This document shows positions 55,084-64,000 of a stretch of DNA of 64,000 nt, in pieces. The stretch's first letter is position 1. Each line of letters opens with the position of its first letter. Origin of the DNA: Arthrobacter rhombi. GTDB taxonomy: Bacteria; Actinomycetota; Actinomycetes; Actinomycetales; Micrococcaceae. A model generated the notes under the pieces. The model was not told the origin of the DNA and made no database searches. It saw nothing but the letters and a program-made list of their open reading frames with translations. The position numbers were made by a program, and so were the translations under genes. The stretch spans positions 340,451 through 404,450 of the forward strand of contig NZ_FUHW01000038.1 of NCBI RefSeq assembly GCF_900163545.1. Reading direction: 5' to 3'.

Positions 55084-55877
55084 CCCGTATGACTTCAGAA
55101 GCAGCCATTGAGCGGGCCCGCAGCCAGGGCCGTCCGGCACTGATTGCCTACCTGCCCGCCGGCTTCCCCGATATCCAGACCACCATCGACGCAGCGGTAG
55201 CCGTCGCCGAAAACGGCGCCGACATCATCGAGGTGGGCATCCCCTACTCTGATCCGGTCATGGACGGGGCGGTCATCCAGGCAGCCACCGTGCAATCGCT
55301 GGCCCAGGGATTCCGCGTCGCCCAGGTCTTCGACATCGTCCGCGGTATTACCGAGCGTTGCGATGCCGCTGTGATGGTCATGACCTATTGGAACCCGGTA
55401 CTACGCCTCGGTGTTGACGAGTTCTCTCGACGTCTGGCAGAAGCAGGTGGTGCGGGACTGATCACCCCTGACCTCGTGCCCGACGAAGCCTCCGAATGGT
55501 TCGAGGCCTCCGATCAATACGGTCTCGACCGGGTCTTCCTCGTTGCCCCGAGTTCCACGCCCGAACGCATGCGCGCCACGGTGGAAGCCAGTCGCGGCTT
55601 CGTCTACTGCGTATCGATCATGGGGGTCACCGGAGCCCGGACTTCGGTCTCCTCCGCCGCCCAGGCCGTCGTTGATGCCGCGCACGAGGCGGGAGCGCCA
55701 CGGGCTTGCGTCGGACTCGGGGTCTCCAAAGCCGAGCATGTCCGTGAAATAGGTGCCTACGCAGACGGCGTCATCGTCGGCACCGCTCTGGTAGCCGCCC
55801 TGCGCGACGGTGGGGTCAAAGCCGTGGCCGCGCTGGCCGCCGAATTGAGTGGACGCACCGCTCCTGCGGATTCCTGA
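55080..55877 (+). CDS. trpA: Tryptophan synthase alpha chain
   Basis: 265 residues. Catalytic Glu in [17 protein letters not shown]; second acidic residue in [14 protein letters not shown]; phosphate loop [17 protein letters not shown] at 55080 overlaps the trpB stop; the frame extends to 55041 without support. Last gene of the trp operon; in related genomes lgt usually follows, but it is absent here. Confidence 0.97.
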   Translation: MTRMTSEAAIERARSQGRPALIAYLPAGFPDIQTTIDAAVAVAENGADIIEVGIPYSDPVMDGAVIQAATVQSLAQGFRVAQVFDIVRGITERCDAAVMVMTYWNPVLRLGVDEFSRRLAEAGGAGLITPDLVPDEASEWFEASDQYGLDRVFLVAPSSTPERMRATVEASRGFVYCVSIMGVTGARTSVSSAAQAVVDAAHEAGAPRACVGLGVSKAEHVREIGAYADGVIVGTALVAALRDGGVKAVAALAAELSGRTAPADS

Positions 55878-55880
55878 CGA

Positions 55881-55914
55881 GCGGGACGACGGCGGAGCCC
55901 AGCTGTCGTCCCGC
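55881..55914 (+). terminator. Hairpin terminator of the trp operon
   Basis: Perfect ten-base stem GCGGGACGAC/GTCGTCCCGC (55881-55890 with 55905-55914), 14-base loop, four bases after the trpA stop. No U-tract. Confidence 0.7.
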
Positions 55915-56268
55915 GCCCCGGCCTTCCCGAGACCGGACGCGCCCTACGAAAAAAAATCAGTCGGCCCCTGCTCCGTCAGCCGAACTACTGCTACTCTAAA
56001 AAAACGGTTTTCCTCCGACGGGCCAGCACCCGTTCGCGGAGAAGATGCGGATGCAGCCTCACCGTCACCACGAGTCGACGCGGCCACACTTCACGACGAT
56101 GTGAGCCACCGATACGACGCCGAACCGGATCCCCAGGTTTTCTGCGACGCTCGGTCGAAGGCCCTGATGCCCCTCACCCCCGGTACACCGTCCTTCGAAC
56201 ACCTGTACCTGCGGTAAGGCCTGTCGTGTTGACGGCGGGTCCCGCCGAGTCGGCACGAGAGGAACACC
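55915..56268 (+). other. Long gltB leader with A-tracts and TACTCT -10; no gene
   Basis: 354 bases. Contains a run of eight As at about 55950-55957 and another of seven As near 55998-56004, flanking a -10-like TACTCT (55992-55997), which would give a leader of about 265 nt. A 122-codon open frame crosses it but shows no protein-like pattern. Just before gltB there is a small GGCGG/CCGCC hairpin (about 56233-56245) and the RBS GAGAGGAAC. I see no known riboswitch. Confidence 0.5.
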
Positions 56269-59200
56269 ATGAACCTGACCGGAGACCAGCAAAATGCCCC
56301 CCGGGGCCAGGGCGAGGACACGTCCTCGCCCTTCACCCGCTTCTCAGTTCTACCCCGGGCCCAGGGGCTCTACCAGCCCGACCAGGAAAAAGACGCCTGC
56401 GGCCTGGCGATGGTCGCCAATCTGCACGGAAAACCCACTCATCAGATCGTGGACAACGCACTTCGAGCCCTGCGTAACCTCGAACACCGCGGCGCCGTCG
56501 GCGCCGACGAGGGGTCTGGAGACGGAGCCGGAATTCTCACCCAGCTGCCCGATGAATTCTTCCGGGAAGTCGTCGACTTCGAGCTGCCCGCCCCCGGCCG
56601 CTACGCCGCCGGAATGGCCTTCCTCCCCGATGACGACGCCGGCGAAGCCGCGGCCCGGGCCGGGATCGAGGAACTGGCGGTCGGCGAGGACCTGCAGGTC
56701 CTGGGCTGGCGCAGGGTTCCGACAGCGATGTCCTTGATCGGGGCCCTGGCCCGCTCGTGCATGCCCCGAATGGTCCAGCTCTTCATCGTCGAAGCCGACC
56801 CGGGCGAGGCCTGCGATCCGCTGCGGCTGGATGGCCGCGCCTTCCGTCTGCGCAAACGTGCGCAAAACAAATATGGAGTCTACTTCCCCTCGCTCTCCTC
56901 GCGCACCCTGGTCTACAAGGGGATGCTGACCACCGCACAACTCGAACCGTTCTACCCGGATCTATCGGATCCGCGCTATACCAGCGTGCTGGCCATCGTC
57001 CATTCGCGGTTCTCCACCAACACGTTCCCGTCCTGGCCTCTAGCCCAGCCGTTCCGCGCCATCGCCCATAATGGCGAGATCAACACGGTGCGCGGGAACC
57101 GCAACTGGATGCGGGCCCGCCAGTCCCAGCTCGCCTCACCCCTGTTGGGGGAGGACCCGGATGACCTGTTCCCGATCTGCACGCCGGGGGCCTCCGATTC
57201 GGCCTCCTTCGACGAGGTGGCCGAACTCCTGATGCTCTCGGGTCGGCCCATCACCCACGCCATCATGATGATGATCCCTGAAGCGTGGGAAAACCACACC
57301 GAGATGGGCGAGGACCTGCGGGCTTTCTACCAGTATCATTCCATGCTCATGGAACCGTGGGACGGACCGGCGGCGGTCGCCTTCACCGATGGAAGCCTGG
57401 TCGGCGCCGTGCTGGACCGCAATGGCCTGCGCCCGGCCCGCTACTGGGTCAGCGACGAGGGCTTGGTCGTGTTGGCCTCCGAGGTCGGTGTGCTGGACAT
57501 CCCGGAGGATCGTATCGTGCGCAAGGGGCGCGTCGCCCCGGGCCGGATGTTCCTGATTGACACCGAGGCCGGGCGGATCATCGAAGACGAGGAAATCAAG
57601 GCCGACGTCGCCGCCGCCCAGCCGTGGCGTGAATGGGTGGGGGAGAACCTGATGTCCCTGGACGATCTGCCCGACCGCGAACACGTTTCGCATAACCCGG
57701 CCTCGGTCCAATTGCGGCAGCGCACCTTCGGCTACACCGAAGAGGAAAAACGCATCCTCTTGGCTCCGATGGCCCGCAACGGCGCCGAACCGCTGGGCGC
57801 GATGGGCAGCGATACCCCGATCGCCGTCCTCTCCGAGCGCCCGAGGCTGCTGTTCGACTATTTTGTGCAGTCCTTCGCCCAGGTCACCAACCCGCCGTTG
57901 GATTCGATCCGGGAAGAAGTGGTGACCAGCATGACCACCTCGATCGGCCCCGACGGCAACTTGCTGGATCCGGCGCAGGTGGGAACCCGCCATGTGTCCT
58001 TGGATTTCCCGGTCATCACCAACGACGAGCTGGCCAAGATCGCCAATATCCGCGATGAAACCGGGGGGAAGTCCTCGTTGAAGGTGCGCGGCCTGTACCG
58101 GGTCGGCGGGGGAGCGGGCGAACTGAAAAACCGGTTGCAGGAGATTTGCGAGCAAGTGTCCGCAGGACTCAACCGCGGGGTGAAGTACGTGGTGCTCTCG
58201 GACCGCGACTCCAACGCCCAGTGGGCTCCGATCCCCTCCCTGCTGCTGACCTCGGCGGTGCACCACCACCTGCTGCGCAGCGCGAACCGCACCAAGACCT
58301 CACTGGTGATCGAGGCCGGCGACGTCCGCGAGGTCCATCATGTGGCCGTGCTGATCGGTTTCGGGGCCTCGGCGATCAACCCGTATCTGGCCTTGGAGAC
58401 CGTGGAGGAGATGTCCGACGCCGGACATTTGGGCGACGTGGCGGTTGCGACCGCCCACCACCACCTGATCAAGGCGCTGGGCAAGGGGGTGCTGAAGATC
58501 ATGTCCAAGATGGGGATCTCGACGGTGGCCTCCTACTGCGGCGCCCAGACCTTCGATGCGCTCGGGCTCTCCGCGCAGTTCATTGACCAGTACTTCACTG
58601 GCACGCATTCCCCGTTGGGCGGTGTCGGCCTGGACGTCATCGCCGCCGAAACGGCGTCCCGGCATGCCTTCGCCTACCTGCCCGACGGCGTCGAGGAACC
58701 CCATAAGCGATTGCAGACCGGCGGCGAATACCAATACCGTCGCGGCGGTCCGCCCCACCTGTTCAACCCCGAAACGGTGTTCCGGCTGCAACATTCCACC
58801 CGGGAGCGCCGCTACGACATCTTCAAGGCCTATACCCGGGGCATTGACGACCAGTCGCGGGAGCTGATGACCCTACGCGGCCTGCTGCGGTTCAAAACCG
58901 GGGACCGGCAACCGGTCCCGATCGACGATGTGGAACCCGTGTCGGAGATCGTCAAGCGTTTCGCTACCGGGGCGATGAGCTACGGCTCCATCTCACAGGA
59001 AGCCCATGAGACGTTGGCGATCGCGATGAACCGGCTCGGCGGCAAATCCAACACCGGTGAGGGGGGCGAAGATATCGACCGGCTGCTGGATCCCGAACGG
59101 CGTTCGGCGGTGAAGCAGATCGCCTCGGGTCGTTTCGGGGTAACCAGCCTGTACCTGACGCAGGCAGAGGATATCCAGATCAAGATGGCCCAGGGCGCGA

Positions 59201-60882
59201 AACCCGGTGAGGGCGGGCAGCTGATGAGCCAGAAGGTCTACCCGTGGATCGCCCGGACCCGGCACTCCACCCCGGGGGTGGGCCTGATATCCCCTCCACC
59301 ACACCACGACATCTACTCCATCGAAGATCTCGCGCAACTGATTCACGACGCCAAACGGGCCAATCCTCGGGCCAGGATCCACGTCAAACTGGTCTCGGGC
59401 ATTGGTATTGGCACCGTGGCCGCCGGGGTGACCAAGGCACGCGCCGACGTCGTACTCATTTCAGGGCACGACGGCGGAACGGGGGCCTCGCCGTTGAACT
59501 CCCTCAAACATGCTGGCGCCCCGTGGGAGCTCGGCCTGGCCGAGGCGCAACAGACGTTGCGACTGAACGGGCTGCGTGAGCGCGTGGTGGTGCAGGTGGA
59601 CGGTCAGCTCAAAACAGGTCGGGACGTCGTCATCGCCGCCCTGCTGGGCGCCGAGGAGTTCGGCTTCGCGACGGCCCCTCTCGTGGTCTCGGGTTGTGTG
59701 ATGATGCGGGTCTGCCATCTGGATACCTGCCCCGTGGGGGTGGCGACCCAGAACCCGCTGCTGCGGTCGCGTTTCACCGGAAAACCCGAATTCGTGGTGA
59801 ACTTCTTCGAATTTTTGGCCCAGGAGGTCCGCGAACTGCTGGCCGAACTCGGATTGCGCAGCCTGGAGGAGGCCATCGGGCAGGCCGGGTTGCTGGACAC
59901 CAGCGAGGCGGTTCGGCATTGGAAGACCGAGGGCCTGGACCTGCGTCCCGTGCTGGATGATGCGGTCGGCGGGGACTCGCCGGTGCGCAACCTCATCGGC
60001 CAGGACCACCAGCTCGAGCGACATTTCGACAACCAGCTCATCGAACTGAGCGCGGAGGCGTTCGAGACCCGGGAGCCGGTGCGCATTGCGCTGGACGTGG
60101 CGAACACCGATCGTTCGGTGGGCACCCTGCTTGGCCACGAGGTGACCCGGCGGTTCGGCATCGAAGAACTGGCCATCGACACCATCGACGTGACCCTGAC
60201 GGGGCCTGCCGGACAGTCGCTGGGGGCCTTCCTCCCGGCGGGCATCACCCTGCGGCTGTTGGGTGACGCCAACGACTATGTCGGCAAGGGTCTTTCCGGC
60301 GGACGGATCATTCTCCGTCCCGGTCGCGGCAGCACCCTGGTGGCCGAACGGAACGTCATTGCCGGAAATGTCGTTGGCTACGGGGCCACCAGTGGTGAGA
60401 TGTTCCTGCGCGGGCTGGCCGGCGAACGCTTCCTGGTCCGCAACTCCGGCGCCACGGCGGTGGCCGAAGGCATCGGGGACCACGGCTGCGAATACATGAC
60501 CGGTGGCACCGCCCTGGTCCTGGGCCGGACGGGAAGGAATTTCGGGGCTGGCATGTCGGGCGGCATCGCCTATCTCCTCGATGCCGACCGGGGAGTCTTC
60601 AACCGGCAGGCGATCGAGACGGGGGAATTGGTGTTGCGTCCGCTGGAAACCGCGGAACGCGACCTCGTGAAGGCGTTATTGACCCGTCATGCCGAGGAAA
60701 CCGGCTCCACGCTCGCCGCAGGGCTGCTCTTCGATTTCCCGGCAACCGCGGCACGTATCACCGCCGTCGTTCCCCGGAACTACGCGGCAGTCACGGCCAC
60801 CCTGCGCCAGGCCGAACGTGAAGGACTCGACCCCGACGGCGTCACTGTCTGGACCCGAATTTTGGAGGCTAATCATGGCTGA
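56269..60882 (+). CDS. gltB: Glutamate synthase large subunit (NADPH-GOGAT alpha)
   Basis: 1537 residues, normal length. Propeptide of about 42 residues, then the nucleophile Cys in [16 protein letters not shown] (class II amidotransferase domain to about 440), central domain, FMN-binding synthase domain ([19 protein letters not shown]) and [3Fe-4S] cysteines in [23 protein letters not shown]-rich C-terminal beta-helix follows. Converts 2-oxoglutarate plus glutamine to two glutamates. Overlaps gltD by eight bases. Confidence 0.98.
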   Translation: MNLTGDQQNAPRGQGEDTSSPFTRFSVLPRAQGLYQPDQEKDACGLAMVANLHGKPTHQIVDNALRALRNLEHRGAVGADEGSGDGAGILTQLPDEFFREVVDFELPAPGRYAAGMAFLPDDDAGEAAARAGIEELAVGEDLQVLGWRRVPTAMSLIGALARSCMPRMVQLFIVEADPGEACDPLRLDGRAFRLRKRAQNKYGVYFPSLSSRTLVYKGMLTTAQLEPFYPDLSDPRYTSVLAIVHSRFSTNTFPSWPLAQPFRAIAHNGEINTVRGNRNWMRARQSQLASPLLGEDPDDLFPICTPGASDSASFDEVAELLMLSGRPITHAIMMMIPEAWENHTEMGEDLRAFYQYHSMLMEPWDGPAAVAFTDGSLVGAVLDRNGLRPARYWVSDEGLVVLASEVGVLDIPEDRIVRKGRVAPGRMFLIDTEAGRIIEDEEIKADVAAAQPWREWVGENLMSLDDLPDREHVSHNPASVQLRQRTFGYTEEEKRILLAPMARNGAEPLGAMGSDTPIAVLSERPRLLFDYFVQSFAQVTNPPLDSIREEVVTSMTTSIGPDGNLLDPAQVGTRHVSLDFPVITNDELAKIANIRDETGGKSSLKVRGLYRVGGGAGELKNRLQEICEQVSAGLNRGVKYVVLSDRDSNAQWAPIPSLLLTSAVHHHLLRSANRTKTSLVIEAGDVREVHHVAVLIGFGASAINPYLALETVEEMSDAGHLGDVAVATAHHHLIKALGKGVLKIMSKMGISTVASYCGAQTFDALGLSAQFIDQYFTGTHSPLGGVGLDVIAAETASRHAFAYLPDGVEEPHKRLQTGGEYQYRRGGPPHLFNPETVFRLQHSTRERRYDIFKAYTRGIDDQSRELMTLRGLLRFKTGDRQPVPIDDVEPVSEIVKRFATGAMSYGSISQEAHETLAIAMNRLGGKSNTGEGGEDIDRLLDPERRSAVKQIASGRFGVTSLYLTQAEDIQIKMAQGAKPGEGGQLMSQKVYPWIARTRHSTPGVGLISPPPHHDIYSIEDLAQLIHDAKRANPRARIHVKLVSGIGIGTVAAGVTKARADVVLISGHDGGTGASPLNSLKHAGAPWELGLAEAQQTLRLNGLRERVVVQVDGQLKTGRDVVIAALLGAEEFGFATAPLVVSGCVMMRVCHLDTCPVGVATQNPLLRSRFTGKPEFVVNFFEFLAQEVRELLAELGLRSLEEAIGQAGLLDTSEAVRHWKTEGLDLRPVLDDAVGGDSPVRNLIGQDHQLERHFDNQLIELSAEAFETREPVRIALDVANTDRSVGTLLGHEVTRRFGIEELAIDTIDVTLTGPAGQSLGAFLPAGITLRLLGDANDYVGKGLSGGRIILRPGRGSTLVAERNVIAGNVVGYGATSGEMFLRGLAGERFLVRNSGATAVAEGIGDHGCEYMTGGTALVLGRTGRNFGAGMSGGIAYLLDADRGVFNRQAIETGELVLRPLETAERDLVKALLTRHAEETGSTLAAGLLFDFPATAARITAVVPRNYAAVTATLRQAEREGLDPDGVTVWTRILEANHG

Positions 60883-62332
60883 TCCCCGCGGATTCCTGAC
60901 CGTCACCGAACGGGTTCCCGCGCCGAGCCGCCCCGTGCGGGTGCGCATCATGGATTATCGGGAGGTCCACGAACGCCAGGAGGAGGGTGTGCTGCGTGAA
61001 CAAGCCTCGCGCTGCATGGATTGCGGTATTCCGTTTTGCCATCAGGGTTGCCCGCTGGGCAACCTGATCCCGGAATGGAATGACTTGACCTGGCAGGGAC
61101 GTCGTGCCGAAGCAAGCGAGCGGCTTCATGAGACGAACAACTTCCCGGAGTTCACCGGGCGGCTCTGCCCGGCACCGTGCGAGAGTTCCTGCGTTTTGGG
61201 TATCAACCAACCGGCGGTGACCATCAAAGAGATCGAGGTATCGATCGCCGAGCAGGCCTTCGAGGATGGGTCCATCGTCCCGGTCATGGCCGAACGCCAT
61301 ACCGACCAGACGATTGCCGTGGTCGGCTCCGGGCCCACCGGTCTGGCTGTGGCGCAACAGTTGACCCGTGCCGGTCATACGGTGGCGGTCTATGAACGTG
61401 ACGACGACATCGGTGGTTTGTTGCGGTACGGGATCCCGGACTTCAAGATGGAAAAACGGGTGCTGGAACGACGCGTTGAACAGATGCGGGCCGAGGGCAC
61501 CCGCTTTCGGTGCAATATCGAGGTGGGACATGACATTACTTGGGACGAATTACGTCGACGATACGACGCCGTCGTGGTCGCCACTGGGGCCACCGTACCG
61601 CGAGATCTGCCCCTGCCTGGTCGGGAATTGGACGGGGTCGAATTCGCGATGGACTACTTGGTTCCCTCCAACCGTTGGGTGGCCGGGCACCCGGAGCCAC
61701 GGCCGATGAGCGCCGAAGGGCTGCGCGTGGTGGTCCTCGGGGGTGGCGATACTGGATCCGACTGTATCGGCACCACGCATCGCCAGGGGGCCGTCTCGGT
61801 CACCTCGTTGGCCATCGGCCGTCAGCCTCCGCGGGAACGCTCGCCCCACCAGCCCTGGCCGATGAGCCCGACTCTTTTCGAAGTGGCTTCGTCACATGAG
61901 GAAGGCGGTGACCGGACCTATCTGGCATCTACGGTAGAGTTCGTAGGAGAGGACGGTCGTGTGACCGGCGTCATGGTTTCGGAAACGGAATACATCGACG
62001 GCGCCCGACGGCCAAAGGCCGGAACACAACATGTGATTCCCGCCGACCTCGTGATTCTGGCCTTGGGCTTCACCGGGCCGGAACCCGCCGGTCTGAATGA
62101 GCAGGCCGGGATCGATTTTGATGACCGGGGCAATGTCGCCCGAGACGGTTACTACATGACCAACACGCCAGGCGTGTTTGCTGCCGGTGACGCCGGACGC
62201 GGACAGTCGCTGATCGTGTGGGCCATTGCGGAAGGGCGCTCTTGTGCCGCCGCAGTGGACAAGTACCTGATGGGTGAGACGCGGTTGCCCGCCCCCGTGG
62301 CACCGAGCGATCGACCCATCGACATGATGTGA
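60875..62332 (+). CDS. gltD: Glutamate synthase small subunit (beta)
   Basis: 485 residues. N-terminal [4Fe-4S] cysteines in [17 protein letters not shown] and [15 protein letters not shown] motif [18 protein letters not shown] motif [17 protein letters not shown]-type VVVATGAT. Delivers NADPH electrons to GltB. ATG at 60875 with GGAGG upstream, inside the last codons of gltB. Confidence 0.97.
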   Translation: MADPRGFLTVTERVPAPSRPVRVRIMDYREVHERQEEGVLREQASRCMDCGIPFCHQGCPLGNLIPEWNDLTWQGRRAEASERLHETNNFPEFTGRLCPAPCESSCVLGINQPAVTIKEIEVSIAEQAFEDGSIVPVMAERHTDQTIAVVGSGPTGLAVAQQLTRAGHTVAVYERDDDIGGLLRYGIPDFKMEKRVLERRVEQMRAEGTRFRCNIEVGHDITWDELRRRYDAVVVATGATVPRDLPLPGRELDGVEFAMDYLVPSNRWVAGHPEPRPMSAEGLRVVVLGGGDTGSDCIGTTHRQGAVSVTSLAIGRQPPRERSPHQPWPMSPTLFEVASSHEEGGDRTYLASTVEFVGEDGRVTGVMVSETEYIDGARRPKAGTQHVIPADLVILALGFTGPEPAGLNEQAGIDFDDRGNVARDGYYMTNTPGVFAAGDAGRGQSLIVWAIAEGRSCAAAVDKYLMGETRLPAPVAPSDRPIDMM

Positions 62333-62343
62333 GGGTCGCGGAT

Positions 62344-62369
62344 TCGTCCGCTTCCCCGTTTTCGGACGA
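62344..62369 (+). terminator. Hairpin between gltD and pyk
   Basis: TCGTCCG/CGGACGA stem (62344-62350 with 62363-62369), 12-base loop, followed by CTTTA. It could end gltD transcription. Confidence 0.5.
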
Positions 62370-62381
62370 CTTTAAGGCGGA

Positions 62382-62387
62382 TAGGCT
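62382..62387 (+). promoter_or_regulatory. -10 element (TAGGCT) for leaderless pyk mRNA
   Basis: TAGGCT, TTCGGT, ATG at 62394. Confidence 0.55.
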
Positions 62388-62393
62388 TTCGGT

Positions 62394-63935
62394 ATGAGAC
62401 GCGCAAAGATTGTGGCCACTTTCGGGCCGGCCATAGGAACCTTCGAGAAGACGCTCCAGGCGATCCAGGCCGGAGTGGATGTGGCCCGGCTGAACATGAG
62501 CCACGGCGAGTATTCAACTCACGCCGAGAACCTGGCCAATGTCCGTCAGGCTTCGGAGAAACTCGGTCGCCCGGTCGGCGTGTTCGCTGACCTCCAGGGC
62601 CCGAAGATTCGGCTCGGCCGGTTCTCCAATGGCCCGCATATGTTGGAAGTTGGTGACCGTTTCACCGTCACCATTGATGACATCGAGGGCACGAAGGACA
62701 TCTGCTCCACGACGTTCAAGGGCCTGCCCCAGGATGTTGAAGTCGGGGACCGCCTGTTGGTCAATGACGGGAAGGTCGCGCTGCGTGCGGTCGAGGTCGA
62801 TGACCGCAAGGTCGTCACCGAGGTCATCACCGGGGGAGAGGTGTCCAATAACAAGGGCATCAACCTCCCCGGCGTCGCGGTCAACGTCCCTGCTTTGAGC
62901 GAGAAGGACGAAGACGACCTGCGCTGGGCCCTGCGGGCCGGCGTGGACATGATCGCCTTGTCGTTCGTCCGCAACGCCTCGGATATCGAACGCGTCCACG
63001 AAATCATGGACGAGGAAGGCCGCCGTCTGCCGGTGATCGCCAAGATCGAAAAGCCGCAGGCCGTGGATGCCCTCGAAGAGATCATTGACGCCTTCGACTC
63101 GATCATGGTGGCCCGTGGCGACCTGGGGGTGGAACTGCCGCTGGAACAGGTTCCGCTGGTACAGAAGCGTGCCGTGGAATTGGCCCGCCGCTGGGCCAAG
63201 CCGGTGATCGTTGCTACCCAGGTGCTCGAATCGATGATCGAGTCACCCACACCGACTCGCGCCGAGGCTTCGGACTGTGCCAACGCTGTTCTGGACGGGG
63301 CGGATGCCGTCATGCTCTCGGGGGAAACCTCGGTAGGGCAGTACCCGATCGAGACCATCGAGACGATGGCCCGGATCATCTCTGCCACCGAGGACCACGG
63401 CCTGGAACGCATCCCGGCGCTCGGCACCCTGCCACGCACCCGGGGTGGGGCCATCACCCGCGCCGCCGTGGAAATCGCCGACCAGCTCGATGCCAAGTTC
63501 ATCGTCGCCTTCACCCAATCAGGTGATTCGGCACGCCGCCTATCGCGTCTGCGCCCCTCGAAGCCAGTGCTTGGGTTTACCCCGTTGAAGCATACGTACA
63601 ACATCCTGACGCTGGTCTGGGGCGTGCAGCCACGCCTCGTCGACTACGCCGACCACACGGACAAGATGACGGCCCAGGTCGACCAGTCGCTGCAGGCCGA
63701 GGGGCTGGCCGAGGTCAACGACATGGTCGTGATCGCAGCCGGCTCACCTCCCGGGCAGGCAGGTTCCACGAATTCGCTGCGGATCCACCGGGTTGGGGAC
63801 ATCGCCGACGCCGGCCAGCTGCTGGAAGGCAGCAGGAACCAGGCACCCTTCCGAGAGAAGGTCGGCCCGTGGCGGACCAAGGCCCAGGCGGCCGAAGGCC
63901 AGCCGGCCAACCCGCCGAGGCCCGACGGCGACTAG
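62394..63935 (+). CDS. pyk: Pyruvate kinase
   Basis: PEP plus ADP gives pyruvate plus ATP; 513 residues. KIVATFGPA and GVDVARLNMSHG at the N-terminus; LQGPKIRLGRF; catalytic Lys in VIAKIEKPQAVDAL; K+/Mg site MVARGDLGVELPLEQVPLVQK; VLESMIESPTPTRAEASDCANAVLDGADAVMLSGET. The C-terminal regulatory domain is present; the last about 35 residues are a Pro/Gln-rich tail. Leaderless ATG. Followed by a very strong terminator. Confidence 0.98.
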   Translation: MRRAKIVATFGPAIGTFEKTLQAIQAGVDVARLNMSHGEYSTHAENLANVRQASEKLGRPVGVFADLQGPKIRLGRFSNGPHMLEVGDRFTVTIDDIEGTKDICSTTFKGLPQDVEVGDRLLVNDGKVALRAVEVDDRKVVTEVITGGEVSNNKGINLPGVAVNVPALSEKDEDDLRWALRAGVDMIALSFVRNASDIERVHEIMDEEGRRLPVIAKIEKPQAVDALEEIIDAFDSIMVARGDLGVELPLEQVPLVQKRAVELARRWAKPVIVATQVLESMIESPTPTRAEASDCANAVLDGADAVMLSGETSVGQYPIETIETMARIISATEDHGLERIPALGTLPRTRGGAITRAAVEIADQLDAKFIVAFTQSGDSARRLSRLRPSKPVLGFTPLKHTYNILTLVWGVQPRLVDYADHTDKMTAQVDQSLQAEGLAEVNDMVVIAAGSPPGQAGSTNSLRIHRVGDIADAGQLLEGSRNQAPFREKVGPWRTKAQAAEGQPANPPRPDGD

Positions 63936-63964
63936 GTCCCGGGGCCACAGACAACTGACGTCCG

Positions 63965-64000
63965 ACGGCGGTCGGCCCACCTCGGTGGGCCGACCGCCGT
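63965..64000 (+). terminator. Very strong hairpin terminator of pyk (cut by window edge)
   Basis: A 16-17-base perfect stem (63965-63981 with 63984-64000), followed by the window end so any T-run is not visible. Confidence 0.85.

Noticed and set aside
55849..56217. 122-codon plus-strand open frame between trpA and gltB
   Set aside because: Starts inside trpA, crosses A-tracts and the terminator hairpin, no RBS, no similarity that I recognise; treated as leader.
59461..60483. 340-codon minus-strand open frame inside gltB
   Set aside because: Antisense shadow of glutamate synthase; no start signal or protein-like pattern.

Overview
The window is a continuous stretch of high-GC actinobacterial chromosome, most likely from a member of the Micrococcales and probably of the Micrococcaceae. 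The evidence is the gene order (TrkA pair / APC permease / TRAM methyltransferase / acnA / dxs; DUF3000 / RNase D / thiolase / fadB; def-fmt-rsmB-rpe / FMN riboswitch / rib operon; trpE-C-B-A / gltBD / pyk), strong G+C bias at third codon positions, many GTG starts, and TANNNT -10 boxes feeding leaderless mRNAs. The genus cannot be fixed from the sequence alone. There is no prophage, insertion sequence or CRISPR array. Almost all of it is housekeeping chromosome with a few small accessory patches.

Layout. 1-4783: two TrkA-type RCK proteins (minus; the first is cut by the window edge), divergent from an APC permease and a TrmA-like RNA methyltransferase. 4781-13461: aconitase, a GNAT enzyme, DXP synthase, a DUF402 protein, two unknown proteins and an aldo/keto reductase. 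13480-19967 (minus): two tandem Tat/lipoprotein Rieske proteins, a fatty-acid beta-oxidation pair (hydratase/dehydrogenase and thiolase), RNase D and DUF3000. 20166-26395: a lactate-permease-like transporter that converges on a minus-strand run of DUF817, threonine-aldolase-like enzyme, SDR, DUF6421 and MsrB. 26515-33844: a hydrolase, a sulfur cassette (YbaK, SufE, rhodanese), ZapE, a methyltransferase, BenE with a divergent XRE-cupin regulator, and a small MT0933-like protein.

34001-34463 is a minus-strand tRNA array, Gly-Cys-Val-[terminator]-Gly, in which the last tRNA-Gly duplicates the first. 34668-45869 holds a RecB-like nuclease protein, def-fmt-rsmB-rpe, an FMN riboswitch driving ribM-ribD-ribE-ribBA-ribH (a full riboflavin pathway plus importer), then hisE, hisG and hisF. 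45859-49709 is a small accessory block (GNAT, DUF2785, a squalene-cyclase-like toroid protein, DUF488, TIGR03085). 49801-63935 holds hisI, the trp operon (trpE, two small membrane proteins, trpC, trpB, trpA; no trpD or trpG), glutamate synthase gltB-gltD and pyruvate kinase.

The genes work mainly in central and amino-acid metabolism: TCA (AcnA), isoprenoid precursor (Dxs), riboflavin, histidine, tryptophan, nitrogen assimilation (GOGAT) and glycolysis (Pyk), plus translation start (Def, Fmt) and RNA modification. The most notable non-genic signal is a recurrent -10 hexamer (TAGACT/TAGGCT type) exactly 6-7 nt before the start codon of about 14 genes. At several junctions the TAG stop of the upstream gene is itself the first half of that hexamer. 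The best candidate for an uncharacterised system is the DUF6421-SDR-aldolase-DUF817 cluster.
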